Assembly: GCF_000147715.2 (NCBI RefSeq)
Contig: NC_017934.1
Span: 2,542,001 to 2,606,000, forward strand
Source of the DNA: Mesotoga prima MesG1.Ag.4.2
GTDB taxonomy: Bacteria; Thermotogota; Thermotogae; Petrotogales; Kosmotogaceae
DNA length: 64,000 nt
Direction: 5' to 3'
This document shows positions 35,701 through 43,716 of this stretch, in pieces. The translations under genes and the position numbers were made by a program. Within the stretch, counting starts at the first letter, position 1; each line of letters begins with the position of its first letter. The notes under the pieces are model-generated. The model was not told the DNA's origin. It did no database searches and saw nothing but the letters and a program-made list of their open reading frames with translations.

Positions 35701-36981
35701 CCCATTACAGATCCTTCGGTCAAAGTAATCGTTCCCACCATGGGCGAGTTTGCGGCTCGGCTTATGGCGGCAGCATTCGAAAAAGTCGGTATAAACACTC
35801 ACGTTCTCCCCAGGCCAACCGAACTGGAGTTTCAACTGGGAAAATCCAACTCATTATCCAAGGAGTGTTTGCCTTTTCACCTGACTTTGGGAAGCCTTAT
35901 TCGTTACCTCGAGGAAAACAAGGACGACGAAAGCATACTTATGTACTTCATGCCCGATACTCGCGGACCTTGCCGATTTGGACAGTACAGCACTTACATA
36001 GATCTTTGGCTAGACAAGAACAACGCGAGCAATGTTCTCCTTTTCTCTCTCAATTCTGAAAACGGTTATGCGGGCATAGGACTCAAGGCGAAACTGAGAA
36101 TCTGGGCGAGCATGATTATCGCAGACGAATTCTGCAACGTTGAAAATGCCCTGCTTACACTGGCATCCGACAGAGATGAGGCAGTCAAAGCGACCAAAGA
36201 TGCCCGCAAAATCATACTTGAGAGTGTTAGACGAGACTCCTTTAGTGAGATGACCAAGAAACTGGAGGAGATTTGCGAGAGTATCTCTCACATTCCTCTA
36301 AAGAGTGATTTCGAAAGTGCACCGAAAGTCCTTCTCTCGGGAGAAATTTACGTCAGAAATGACGAATTCTCAAGAAAGTCTCTGGAGCTATTTTTTGCCG
36401 ACAACGGAATAATCATGCATGCCTCTCCAATTGAAGAATGGATATATTATCTCGACTACATTCTGCTGAAGAAATACGTTCCGACCGAACTCGGTCCACT
36501 CAAGAGGGGAACGAAACACGTTGAAATCCTTGTAAAACAGGCATTTGAAAAAAGAATCAAGAAGATTCTTGAGAAAAGTGGACTGTACAAATCACACTTT
36601 GTCGACATAGAATCCATGGTAAACACTTCGAAGGACTTTTTGAATCCGAAGCTTACCGGAGAGGCAATACTTACTCTTGGGGCCGTTTTGTTTGAATCGA
36701 TAGATACTTACGATGGCGTTATTTCTATAGGCCCATTTGGGTGTATGCCTACAAGGATTGCCGAAGCTGTTGCTGAAAGAGGTCTGGAACACCTGAGAGA
36801 AAACTCTAGCAAGCTCAAGAGGGAGATCTTCAAGATCGCTGGCAACATTCCGATTCTCTTCTTTGAGTCCGATGGAAACCCGTTCACTCCAACCGTTGAG
36901 AGCAGGCTTGAATCGTTTGTGGTGCAGGTGAAGAGAGTCAAATCACTTTCGATGGAACTGGAAAGCCAGGAATTCAAATAA
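32773..36981 (+). CDS. Giant acyl-CoA dehydratase activase-related protein (BadF/HgdC type)
   Basis: 1402 residues. A TTG at 32773 is preferred because GAGGTG lies 6 nt upstream. A GTG three codons earlier overlaps that site. Two tandem ASKHA ATPase domains come first: one at about 1-235 ('GSKCASGTGEFFLQQM', 'KILLVGGVTKNRLMLNHLKE') and one at about 280-550 ('LGVDVGSTTTKAVVM', 'CSAGTGSFLEESAKESL', 'KKVFMQGGVCLNHAVPVAMA'). Cys412 and Cys452 match the spacing of the [4Fe-4S] ligands of HgdC. A CoA-enzyme-activase-like region (DUF2229, about 560-900) and a C-terminal 2-hydroxyacyl-CoA-dehydratase-like region (about 970-1390) follow. Family knowledge: HgdC-type activators use ATP to send an electron to dehydratases. 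The role of this long version is unknown. No dehydratase subunits are adjacent. Confidence 0.9.
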   Translation: MNRIGLCIGSSTISWYDGQTPRRLLHEGNPLKVLKSFLPEILETGLVVATGKKGRKLLNLPQIPEVEATEFAYKELKSKYGDHEAIMSVGGENFTLYKLNDKGNITAVFTGSKCASGTGEFFLQQMKRMDIDLDDANAVETDEIYELSSRCTVFCKSDCTHALNKGTPKESVLNGLGKVMSDKIGELMHRAGVKKILLVGGVTKNRLMLNHLKEIAEITIPDEALFFEAFGAYLYANTLEEIEIDEESVFKEGVMTFPKNEPLSKFVNMVDFKDMPFKTAESGDSCILGVDVGSTTTKAVVMRARDNAILASSYLRTMGDPIKATRQCLDEIRNSLDVPVEIIGLGVTGSGRKIVGLYCETSAVYNEIMAHARAASFFDREVDTIFEIGGQDAKYTFLSNGVALDYAMNEACSAGTGSFLEESAKESLNIDYREIGEYALKGQSPPNFSDQCAAFISSDIKTAINEGISREDICAGLVYSICLNYTNRVKAMRPVGKKVFMQGGVCLNHAVPVAMAAVTGKEIIVPPHPGLMGAFGVSLMVKEKLQAGQLEEERFELGALISKEVRYLNTFICNGGAEKCDRKCPIRIIEVGGKKFPFGGACNKYENVRLNLPINRNEYIYTTDREKIVFELPEEKGLETIGISKSLSMNTLFPLFSNFFSSLGFRIVVPEKSDPRGWDRKKSEFCFPVELSHGYIYDLLEKNPDYFFIPAVKGLEVANSVENSVFCPFVQSEPDWLMGSFEELKSKRILTDFFDFSRGFEKEKEKFVSLAKLLGRNRKEALTAFSNGVRSYEDSVRRIKEIGDRFLENLEKSDFGVVIFGRAYNAFSSDANMGIPEKLASRGIPVVTFDALPYENEKSYEKMYWAWGEMNLKAARYVRSNPKLFALYITNFSCGPDSFLISFFRDIMGKKPSLILELDSHTSDAGVETRIEAFADVVRSSLERKTNLGENNRAKRPKLLTNNGTFSIELQDGRHIPITDPSVKVIVPTMGEFAARLMAAAFEKVGINTHVLPRPTELEFQLGKSNSLSKECLPFHLTLGSLIRYLEENKDDESILMYFMPDTRGPCRFGQYSTYIDLWLDKNNASNVLLFSLNSENGYAGIGLKAKLRIWASMIIADEFCNVENALLTLASDRDEAVKATKDARKIILESVRRDSFSEMTKKLEEICESISHIPLKSDFESAPKVLLSGEIYVRNDEFSRKSLELFFADNGIIMHASPIEEWIYYLDYILLKKYVPTELGPLKRGTKHVEILVKQAFEKRIKKILEKSGLYKSHFVDIESMVNTSKDFLNPKLTGEAILTLGAVLFESIDTYDGVISIGPFGCMPTRIAEAVAERGLEHLRENSSKLKREIFKIAGNIPILFFESDGNPFTPTVESRLESFVVQVKRVKSLSMELESQEFK

Positions 36982-37136
36982 CACTTAAGAGATCAGGAGT
37001 CGCATCGCGACATGAATGATCCATGATTCGAAAACCGAGTTTCCGGACGATAATTCCTCCAACGCATCAAGACTAAAGGTCACACAAAGTTGTCGTGTGA
37101 ATCAGATGAAACGGTTTTTTCTCTGAATTGAGTTGA

Positions 37137-38360
37137 TTAGCTTTGATATATCTCTAGCGATGATTCGGTTCCCATCTCCTTTTGGATTCTGTCTATAATG
37201 AACAAAATGTAAAGCAAGTACAGGAGCACCACCCCATTAGCCGCCAAAACCACGCCAATAACCAGTCCCGGCAAGAGATGAGAGATCAACATAGATAAAC
37301 CGAATGCAATCGCAAGAACGTTCAGAATCAGCTGAGAGACGTTCAACTTCACCAGTATCTTTGGAATCTTACCTTTCTGTTGATCGGTACTGCTCACCCG
37401 CCGTCCAAGGAACTTGCCAATTGAAATCGCTCCGCCTAGAATGTTTAGAACCCCAACAAGAACGGTCAGAGGATACACCAGAACCTCTGGAATGATGCAC
37501 GACACAGTTCCAAGGGCAGCGAATACAAAACCTATAAGGATTACAGGTAGCGACCTTGGAAAGACCCCTATCGGGGTGCTTCCCGAAGCAATCATCTGGA
37601 TCGCAAAAATCATCATCAGAAGGCCAAGCTGGGCACTTCCTGAGAACGGTAAGAGACCTAGATTTACCGGTATCAACAGGACGCCCAGAATAATCATAAA
37701 AACACTTGTAAATAGAATCATGGCCCTGTCGATGGGTAGTTCTACTTCTCCGTCTTTGCTCTTCTGTTCTTGCGGGTAAGTGCTGTATATCTTTCTCAAA
37801 ACAAACGAAAGATATACTACAGCGACTCCATAGATCAGAACAAGGATCGCCGTCATTTGAACACTTAACAGGCTCTGATTCCAAAGAAGTACTGATATGA
37901 GAATCGATGAAACATATGCCACCGTGCATCCGGCAATCAAGTGTTTGAAGATTCCACCATATTTGGACCAGGCTTTGAGCTTATCCTTCGAAAGGATCAT
38001 CTGAAGAAGCAATAGAGCTCCTCCCGGGCCAAAGAAAAGGAATAGCAGAAGCCTGGGAATATCATTGAAGGCATCTGGAATGAAACAGGTTATCGTTCCA
38101 ATTCCACCAACGATAAGCCCCGCCAACACGACAAACTTCGATCGTCTTAAGTCGCCAAATGGTGTTTTCCCCATTGAAATGATCTGCAGGGAGAACATGA
38201 CCAGCAGAAGTCCGTAAAGTCCATTCTCATAATAGGGAAGTCCTCCGGTAGCCACTGGAAAGAGCAGTATCCCCGTAATAAGAAGAATAAGCCCGGCTAT
38301 CATCAAGATTACTACTTCAAGAGACAGCTCCGATTCGCTAAACACTTTTGTCAAATTCAT
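37137..38360 (-). CDS. Polytopic membrane protein with internal duplication
   Basis: 407 residues from an ATG at 38360. A TTG at 38378 overlapping the upstream stop is an alternative, but neither has a strong ribosome binding site. About 12 hydrophobic segments fall into two homologous halves: 'LLLVMFSLQIISMGKTPFGD' with 'GGIGTITCFIPDAF' in the first, and 'LLMMIFAIQMIASGSTPIGV' with 'AALGTVSCIIPEVL' in the second. I do not recognise the family and propose no substrate. It is the third gene of a leftward unit with an SDR and an acetoacetate-decarboxylase-like protein, 14 bp after the SDR. Confidence 0.8.
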   Translation of the reverse strand: MNLTKVFSESELSLEVVILMIAGLILLITGILLFPVATGGLPYYENGLYGLLLVMFSLQIISMGKTPFGDLRRSKFVVLAGLIVGGIGTITCFIPDAFNDIPRLLLFLFFGPGGALLLLQMILSKDKLKAWSKYGGIFKHLIAGCTVAYVSSILISVLLWNQSLLSVQMTAILVLIYGVAVVYLSFVLRKIYSTYPQEQKSKDGEVELPIDRAMILFTSVFMIILGVLLIPVNLGLLPFSGSAQLGLLMMIFAIQMIASGSTPIGVFPRSLPVILIGFVFAALGTVSCIIPEVLVYPLTVLVGVLNILGGAISIGKFLGRRVSSTDQQKGKIPKILVKLNVSQLILNVLAIAFGLSMLISHLLPGLVIGVVLAANGVVLLYLLYILFIIDRIQKEMGTESSLEIYQS

Positions 38361-38374
38361 AGGCAGCCGCCCAA

Positions 38375-39181
38375 TCAATAGTAGTTACCTTTGGTTCTGT
38401 AGTTCTCCAGTCTCTCTGCAGCCAAATTCAGTGCAAACTCATCAAATTTCTCTCGATCTGTTCTATACATTTCGTCAAAATCGCGGTATTTCTGCGGGAA
38501 GACTATAAGCAGATCTCCTTTCTCCATCTTCTCGAATATGTAGCTCACCGCTTCTTCGACAGACACTGAATCTGGTGGAGGAGTAAGTCCTCTGAAGATA
38601 GCCGTTCTAACATTTCCCGGACATACAACACTGAATCTCAAGCCCTCATTTTGAAGCTCGTAATACAAGCTTTCAGTGATAGTCTTCACCGCACTCTTTG
38701 TACCTGCATAAAGCGCTTGATATGGAACTGGGACCAGTCCCGCTATAGAAGCTGTATTTACTATGTGACCAGATTTCTGCTCTCTCATAATTGGAATGGC
38801 TTGGTATGTTCCGTAGATCACTCCCCAGAGATTGATATCTATCAAATTCTTCCAGATCTCAAGAGTCACCATCTCGGTTGGAATCGTCATTCCTATTCCG
38901 GCATTGTTGAATACAAAGTCAAGATGTCCTTCGTACTTTCTTGCTGATTTGATGATCTTCTCTACCTGCTCTTCTTTTGTCACATCAGTAAGGAATGGTA
39001 CTGCTTCCCCTTCATACTTTGAATTAAGTCTTTCCGATTCTCTATCGAGATTCTCCTGACTTACATCTGCCATAAATACTGCCTTCGCGCCTCTAGAAAG
39101 CATTCCCTCGGCCAAACCGAGCCCAATTCCTGAAGCGGCCCCGGTAACAACAGCAACTTTCTTCTCAAAGTATCCGTTCAT
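38375..39181 (-). CDS. SDR-family oxidoreductase
   Basis: 268 residues from the ATG at 39181, right after AGGAGGAGGAAGAG. Classical short-chain dehydrogenase: NAD(P)-binding 'VTGAASGIGLGLAEGM', Asp in 'FMADVSQEN', 'FNNAGIG', catalytic Ser in 'NTASIAGLVPVPYQA', and the Tyr/Lys pair in 'YAGTKSAVK'. 'VVCPGNVRTAIF' follows. The Asp at the end of strand 2 favours NAD(H). It lies 19 bp after the decarboxylase-like gene, so the two probably act on related oxo-compounds, but the substrate is not evident. Confidence 0.93.
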   Translation of the reverse strand: MNGYFEKKVAVVTGAASGIGLGLAEGMLSRGAKAVFMADVSQENLDRESERLNSKYEGEAVPFLTDVTKEEQVEKIIKSARKYEGHLDFVFNNAGIGMTIPTEMVTLEIWKNLIDINLWGVIYGTYQAIPIMREQKSGHIVNTASIAGLVPVPYQALYAGTKSAVKTITESLYYELQNEGLRFSVVCPGNVRTAIFRGLTPPPDSVSVEEAVSYIFEKMEKGDLLIVFPQKYRDFDEMYRTDREKFDEFALNLAAERLENYRTKGNYY

Positions 39182-39200
39182 CTCTTCCTCCTCCTGTAAT

Positions 39201-40010
39201 TTATGGAAGTATCCTGGAATCGCCGACATTCAACCTGACAATTCCTTGGGCCATACTTGCCGATGTAACCCTTTTGATCGGCAAAGCTTCCAATGATCTT
39301 ATGATCCTTGTCTGCAAAGGATGTTGCTCATAAGAAAGGCCAGTCCACTCCACAGAGCCTGTACCAATCCACATTTTCTTCAACACCATCTCTTGAGGAT
39401 ACAGAGTAGCATGGCTCAGAGTAGCACCACCCTTTCCCAAATTAGGCAGATATCTCCACCCAAACAGATTGATCTTCGAATCCTTGTTTAGCTCCGACAG
39501 ATCCTCTTCACTTACCTCATCACCTCTCTGAAGATCGATTTTTAGGAAGGTGAACTGCTCGTAGCTGGCCGCCACAAACCAGTGATTCTCCAGATGACGC
39601 TCAGACGAAATGTCTGCGAACACCTTCGGCACTCCATCCTCTTCACGTCCCCCGATTATCGGGCAGGTCTTGTTTTCCCACACTACAAGCGCGTAGACTC
39701 CTTCAAGACCCTCTGAGTTTCCAACATACTTTACAGGTGTCGTCACCTGAATGAGCCTGTACTCTCCCCCAATCATCCAGTCCACATCCCGACAATTGGT
39801 ATACTGGACACTGACAACCGGCTCCTTAAGTTCGAAGTCCTCGGGAATGTAGCTTAATAGAGCATTTTCGTCTGTTTCATAGTCAACAGAGATAACTGTA
39901 TTATCACCGTAGACAACTCTAACCGGGTAGAATGGGGCCCCACCGAAATGCACCGGCATCTTGTAGATAAAGTCCGCGTTAAACACGAATTTCCCTTTTT
40001 TCCCAGACAC
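39201..40010 (-). CDS. Acetoacetate decarboxylase family protein
   Basis: 269 residues from a GTG at 40010 with GGAGGAAG upstream. In-frame ATGs a few codons earlier overlap that site. Family features: 'KMPVHFGGAP', 'SVDYETDENALLSYIPEDFE', and 'EEDGVPKVFADI', whose Lys corresponds to the Schiff-base lysine of acetoacetate decarboxylase. 'YVLVVWEN'-like strands and 'IGTGSVEWTGLS' complete the beta-cone fold. Many relatives are aldolase-dehydratases or act on other beta-keto or 2-oxo acids, so a literal acetone-forming role is not assured. First gene of a three-gene leftward unit. Confidence 0.85.
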   Translation of the reverse strand: MSGKKGKFVFNADFIYKMPVHFGGAPFYPVRVVYGDNTVISVDYETDENALLSYIPEDFELKEPVVSVQYTNCRDVDWMIGGEYRLIQVTTPVKYVGNSEGLEGVYALVVWENKTCPIIGGREEDGVPKVFADISSERHLENHWFVAASYEQFTFLKIDLQRGDEVSEEDLSELNKDSKINLFGWRYLPNLGKGGATLSHATLYPQEMVLKKMWIGTGSVEWTGLSYEQHPLQTRIIRSLEALPIKRVTSASMAQGIVRLNVGDSRILP

Positions 40011-40565
40011 TTCACTTCCTCCTCTCATCATTATGGATGATGGAACTCAATATCCTGCCGCACGCATATTCTTCTAGATCGACAAGATTCTCGAAATCAT
40101 CTCGGAGAATTTGCTCTATCATTGACCTTTAATGAATCTAAAACCGTCTGGCAATCGTCGAAAAACTGGTAGATGAAGTCAGGATGAATAGGGATTGTAT
40201 GGGAAGCCCGGCCTCTAATTCATGTTAATTAGATCACAATATCTAATGAACTTCCAAGCAAAAATGAATCCATCACAACATGAGCAATAAGCGTAATGTT
40301 CAAATAATATCAGCATAAATTATGTCGCTTCCACATGATATTGTCTCCGAGGCCTCTGCTTCATAGTTTCTTTTTAACTACACGGAATTGCTATATTTGA
40401 TCAGTAGTACTATCGTCTTTTCTCATAGAAAATCGCTGTTCAGCAGCGACTAAGATTCCCCTTTCAAAGCTTAATTCACTGTATAATTGGAGCAAATTCG
40501 CGCTCTTTGTAGATTCCGTAGTTAGCCCAAGAAAGAATGTGCTTTTTACACGGAGGGGATGGAGA
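40011..40565. other. Intergenic region between divergent genes
   Basis: It holds a TATAAT at 40482-40487 (plus strand), a probable -10 box for the small lipoprotein at 40566. A minus-strand micro-ORF starts at an ATG near 40122 ('MIEQILRDDFENLVDLEEYA', about 36 codons, ending near 40012); its reading was done by eye and it could be debris of a helical regulator. Nothing firm otherwise. Confidence 0.4.
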
Positions 40566-40940
40566 ATGAAGAAAAGCTTTTTGACCGCACTCTCGATATT
40601 GGCGATAATCTTCCTTGCATCTGGGTGTCTGTTCTTTGGACTTCCTAATTTGAATGGAAGCTGGGATGTTGTAATGACTTATTCTGGTGGAGCCTCGAAG
40701 ACAGCTACTTTTCATATCGAGCAGCACATAATCTATAACTACAGGGGAAAATTCTGTCTTGATTCAACCTGTAAAGAGCTTTTTGGGATGATCTCCAACG
40801 ATCATAAGGTAAATATCAACACCTGGACCTCTGAAAGCAAAATAGATTTCGCTGGAGTCGCTGAGAAAGGAACAATGTCGGGAACCTTCACTAGATTCGA
40901 ACCTTCAGCCGAAGGAACATGGGAGGCAACTAGGCGTTAG
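40566..40940 (+). CDS. Small lipoprotein
   Basis: 124 residues. The ATG at 40566 follows GGAGGGGATGGAGA. The signal peptide ends in the lipobox LASGC. The mature part ('NLNGSWDVVMTYSGGASKTA', 'TMSGTFTRFEPSAEGTWEAT') looks like a small beta-barrel resembling lipocalin-type proteins, with one Cys pair (CLDSTC). No family name can be supported. Likely anchored to the outer face of the cytoplasmic membrane or in the toga. Alone, with its own promoter. Confidence 0.8.
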   Translation: MKKSFLTALSILAIIFLASGCLFFGLPNLNGSWDVVMTYSGGASKTATFHIEQHIIYNYRGKFCLDSTCKELFGMISNDHKVNINTWTSESKIDFAGVAEKGTMSGTFTRFEPSAEGTWEATRR

Positions 40941-41159
40941 GCCGACATATTCGTAAAATCCGCAAGTGGGCAAGAGTTATCTTTCTAAAACTGCCTTAGA
41001 ATCGATATATTCATCTCACATATTGACCTCTGGAACCCAAGTCTCATCAAAACGGGTCGAGCACTCTGAGTTATCGCATAATACTCTGTGAGTTTTGACC
41101 AAAAAACCTTCAGACCAAATCTGTTATCATCTTCTTGAGTAACTTCACGGAGGCAAAAA

Positions 41160-41843
41160 ATGACAACAATATATCTCATGCGCCACGGCCAGAGTCAGGC
41201 AAATATAGAAAGGATATTCGCAAATGGCGATGAAGGATTTCCGCTTACAAAAGAGGGGATACGGCAGGCAGAAATGGCCGCACGCTATCTGCGTCTGAAA
41301 AATATATGCAGGATATATTCCTCACCTATATTGAGAGCAATGGAAACATCGAGTATAGTCTCTTCTGAATTGGAAATTGAGGTCAAGCCCATGGACGAAA
41401 TCAGGGAGTTTCACGTCGGTGAACTTGAGGGCAAGTTGATTGAAGGCGAAGCAGCGGGCTCATTCCTAAAGCTTGTCAGAGACTGGATCGGCGGCAAGGA
41501 AGACATGCGAATTCCCGAGGGTGAGAGTCACAGACAAGTGATCGGACGGTTCTGGAAAGCAATTAATACTATCATAGATGAATGTCCAGAGGGAGAGGTT
41601 CTGGCCGTGAGTCACGGAGGCTTTCTGTCAATGACACTTCCCTTCGTCTGCAGCGGGATCGACCCTAAGAGTTTCTTCTCAAGATCCGGTATCTCGATAA
41701 CCAACTGCGCCATTACCACGGTGAAGGCATGCAGATGTGGTGATTCGATTTCTCTGGAGCTTCTAGACTGGGCAAACACATCGCATATGGAACTGGATTT
41801 TGAAAAGGAACCGATAGAGAATATCTGGAACTCAGAAGATTGA
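41160..41843 (+). CDS. Histidine phosphatase family protein
   Basis: 227 residues from the ATG at 41160, preceded by GGAGG. The branch-1 histidine phosphatase signature 'YLMRHGQSQANIERIFANGD' carries the catalytic His and Arg, 'RIYSSPILRAMETS' the second Arg, and 'FHVGELEGKLIEG' the acid/base Glu. 'VLAVSHGGFLSMTL' has the second His. All catalytic residues are present. Substrates in this family range from phosphoglycerate to alpha-ribazole phosphate, so none is assigned. Followed 31 bp later by a flavodoxin-like gene. Confidence 0.93.
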   Translation: MTTIYLMRHGQSQANIERIFANGDEGFPLTKEGIRQAEMAARYLRLKNICRIYSSPILRAMETSSIVSSELEIEVKPMDEIREFHVGELEGKLIEGEAAGSFLKLVRDWIGGKEDMRIPEGESHRQVIGRFWKAINTIIDECPEGEVLAVSHGGFLSMTLPFVCSGIDPKSFFSRSGISITNCAITTVKACRCGDSISLELLDWANTSHMELDFEKEPIENIWNSED

Positions 41844-41874
41844 ATGAAAGATAATTTCGAAGGAGGCGACAGTA

Positions 41875-42300
41875 GTGAAGATTGGAATAATTGCCTATTC
41901 AAAGACCGGAAATACGCTGTACGTTGCCGAAAAACTAAGAGACAGGCTGATTTCTGCAGGAAAAGAAGCATCTGTGATAAGACTGAGATCGGAAACCCCC
42001 GATCTCGAAAGATACGAGGGCCTTATCTTTTGCTCTCCAGTTAATGGTGGAGCACCCGCTGATCCCATGAAGAGTTATCTTGCCAAAATGAAGTCCCTCC
42101 AGGGCAAAAAAGTTGCCCTTATGGCTACTGGTCTCTTTCCGGCCTCAATGGGAAGAAAACAGACATTAAAATACATGAAGAGCATCTGCAAAGACAAGGG
42201 CGCCGAAATAGTTGGACAGGGAAGCGTTGGCTGGTGGAGCTTCGGAAGAGAGAAGAAAATTGAGAAATTGGTTGAAGACCTTTCTTCTTTTTTTCTATGA
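41875..42300 (+). CDS. Flavodoxin-like protein
   Basis: 141 residues from a GTG at 41875, 9 nt after AGGAGG. The FMN phosphate loop 'YSKTGNTLYVAEKL' and 'LIFCSPVNGGAPADPMKSYL' belong to the flavodoxin/NADPH-dependent reductase fold. 'GSVGWWSFGREKKIEKLVED' ends the domain. A one-electron carrier or small quinone or flavin reductase role is plausible. Probably cotranscribed with the phosphatase upstream. Confidence 0.88.
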   Translation: MKIGIIAYSKTGNTLYVAEKLRDRLISAGKEASVIRLRSETPDLERYEGLIFCSPVNGGAPADPMKSYLAKMKSLQGKKVALMATGLFPASMGRKQTLKYMKSICKDKGAEIVGQGSVGWWSFGREKKIEKLVEDLSSFFL

Positions 42301-42436
42301 TAAATGCCGATCTTAGTGTGAGAACGAAAAGGAATCAAGATACTTTACATTTCAGCAAAAAAAGCCAGAAATCTCACTTGTGTAAACGGTATCTCCTGCT
42401 TCTTCTAACAAAGACGATTTTCTCAGGAAAATCCCA

Positions 42437-43255
42437 ATGTATAGACTATTCGCGACATTCATAATTGCTCTTCTCGCCGCTTCTTTAAGCGCTTCAATGC
42501 CGGAACATATTCTTGTCAACGGCGGAAGCTTTCTCATCTGAACCACATGGAGAGAGGAAGGCGTTGATTATGAGCCGGTTCGACAAATTCATTTGAATTA
42601 CGATTTCTACATCGGGAAGTTTGAAGTCACCTTCGAAGAATATGAGGCTTTCTGTGATGAAACGGGAAGAATCCTTCCCGACGACTCCGGTTGGGGAAAA
42701 GGCGCCAGACCAGTTATGAACGTGAGCTGGTGGGATGCGATAGCTTATTGCAACTGGTTTAGCAATAAGCAGGGGATACCCCTTGCCTACGATTCCGAGG
42801 GCAACCTGCTTGATGGAAGGGGCAAAAGAACAACCGATCCCTCCAAAGTAGAGGGTTTCAGGCTTCCGACTGATGCTGAATGGGAATTTGCGGCGAGAGG
42901 CGGTAACACGAGTGAAGGCTACACAAGATTGGTAGGAAACTCAGTTGACCTGGTAGCGTGGTACAAATCTAACTCAGAGAACTTGACCCATCCGGTAGGA
43001 ACCAAAGCTCCAAACGAACTGGGAATCTTCGATCTGTTGGGAAATGTTTGGGAATGGGTTAGCGATTATCACACAGACTACTCCTGTTCAGAAGAAGCGA
43101 ATCCATATGTTGACAGCTTCTCAGCTTACAGAGTTAAGAGAGGTGGCAGCTGGATAGACTGCCCCGTCGGTGTCAGTATCGATGTGAGATCTAAGGGTTT
43201 GCCAGATCACGCCATCACAAATCTCGGCTTCAGAATCTCTAGAACAGCATATTGA
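42437..43255 (+). pseudogene. Formylglycine-generating-enzyme-like (SUMF1/EgtB) gene interrupted by in-frame TGA
   Basis: An ATG at 42437 (AGGAAA upstream) begins a signal peptide (MYRLFATFIIALLAASLSAS) and 'MPEHILVNGGSFLI'. Codon 35 is TGA (42539-42541), and the same frame then continues without a break to 43255 ('TTWREEGVDYEPVRQIHLNY', 'DFYIGKFEVTFEEYEAFCDE', 'RPVMNVSWWDAIAYCNWFSN', 'GFRLPTDAEWEFAARGGNTS', 'NELGIFDLLGNVWEWVSDYH', 'GFRISR'). The family has Gly in 'GGSFxMGS' at the stop position, so one GGA-to-TGA change explains it. The rest looks healthy. The Cys pair of true formylglycine-generating enzymes is not evident, so the intact protein would be a sugar- or lectin-like SUMF1 relative. 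Confidence 0.82.
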
Positions 43256-43716
43256 TAAGTTGCAGAGCCACCTTAACGGAGATTATGAGAGCCGTCCAAC
43301 TTGTCGCGTTAAAGAGCAAGCAAATCACTTCTTTCCGCCAGTTTAAAATGGCCAGCGATCAGGTGTGTCTATGGTTTGACTTCGCTCAATCAACGGAAAG
43401 CGAATCTCAACCTTGCCCCCTCCAAAATACTTATGTCGTCTTTTTGGCCCAGTGTAAGCACAACAATAAGGACGGTTAAACAGTTAATGATAAACTGGCA
43501 CGGAAACAAGCTTCAAAAAAAACTTCTATCAGAAATTGCAGATGTTATTATTTTAGTGTTGAAGTTTATTGCCCTCTTTATCAGAAGAACAGTACTGACG
43601 AATTGGCTGGATTCCTTTCAACATCTACTAGTAGTAGCCTTGCCTAAAGAACTCGCGATGTTTTCTAAATGAGAATTGATCGTTTCTCTTGTGAAGCTGG
43701 TAAAAAGGAGGAAACT
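43256..43716. other. Intergenic region without a recognised gene
   Basis: Overlapping short frames exist (43252-43479, 43376-43672) but they have no ribosome binding site and no recognisable motif. No repeat of the 212-bp family is present here. Confidence 0.5.

Noticed and set aside
42539-42541. Selenocysteine codon
   Set aside because: The position is a conserved Gly, not a redox Cys, and no SECIS-like stem-loop was identified just downstream.
43252-43672. Two overlapping plus-strand ORFs of 75 and 98 residues
   Set aside because: No ribosome binding sites, no motifs and unusual composition; treated as non-coding.
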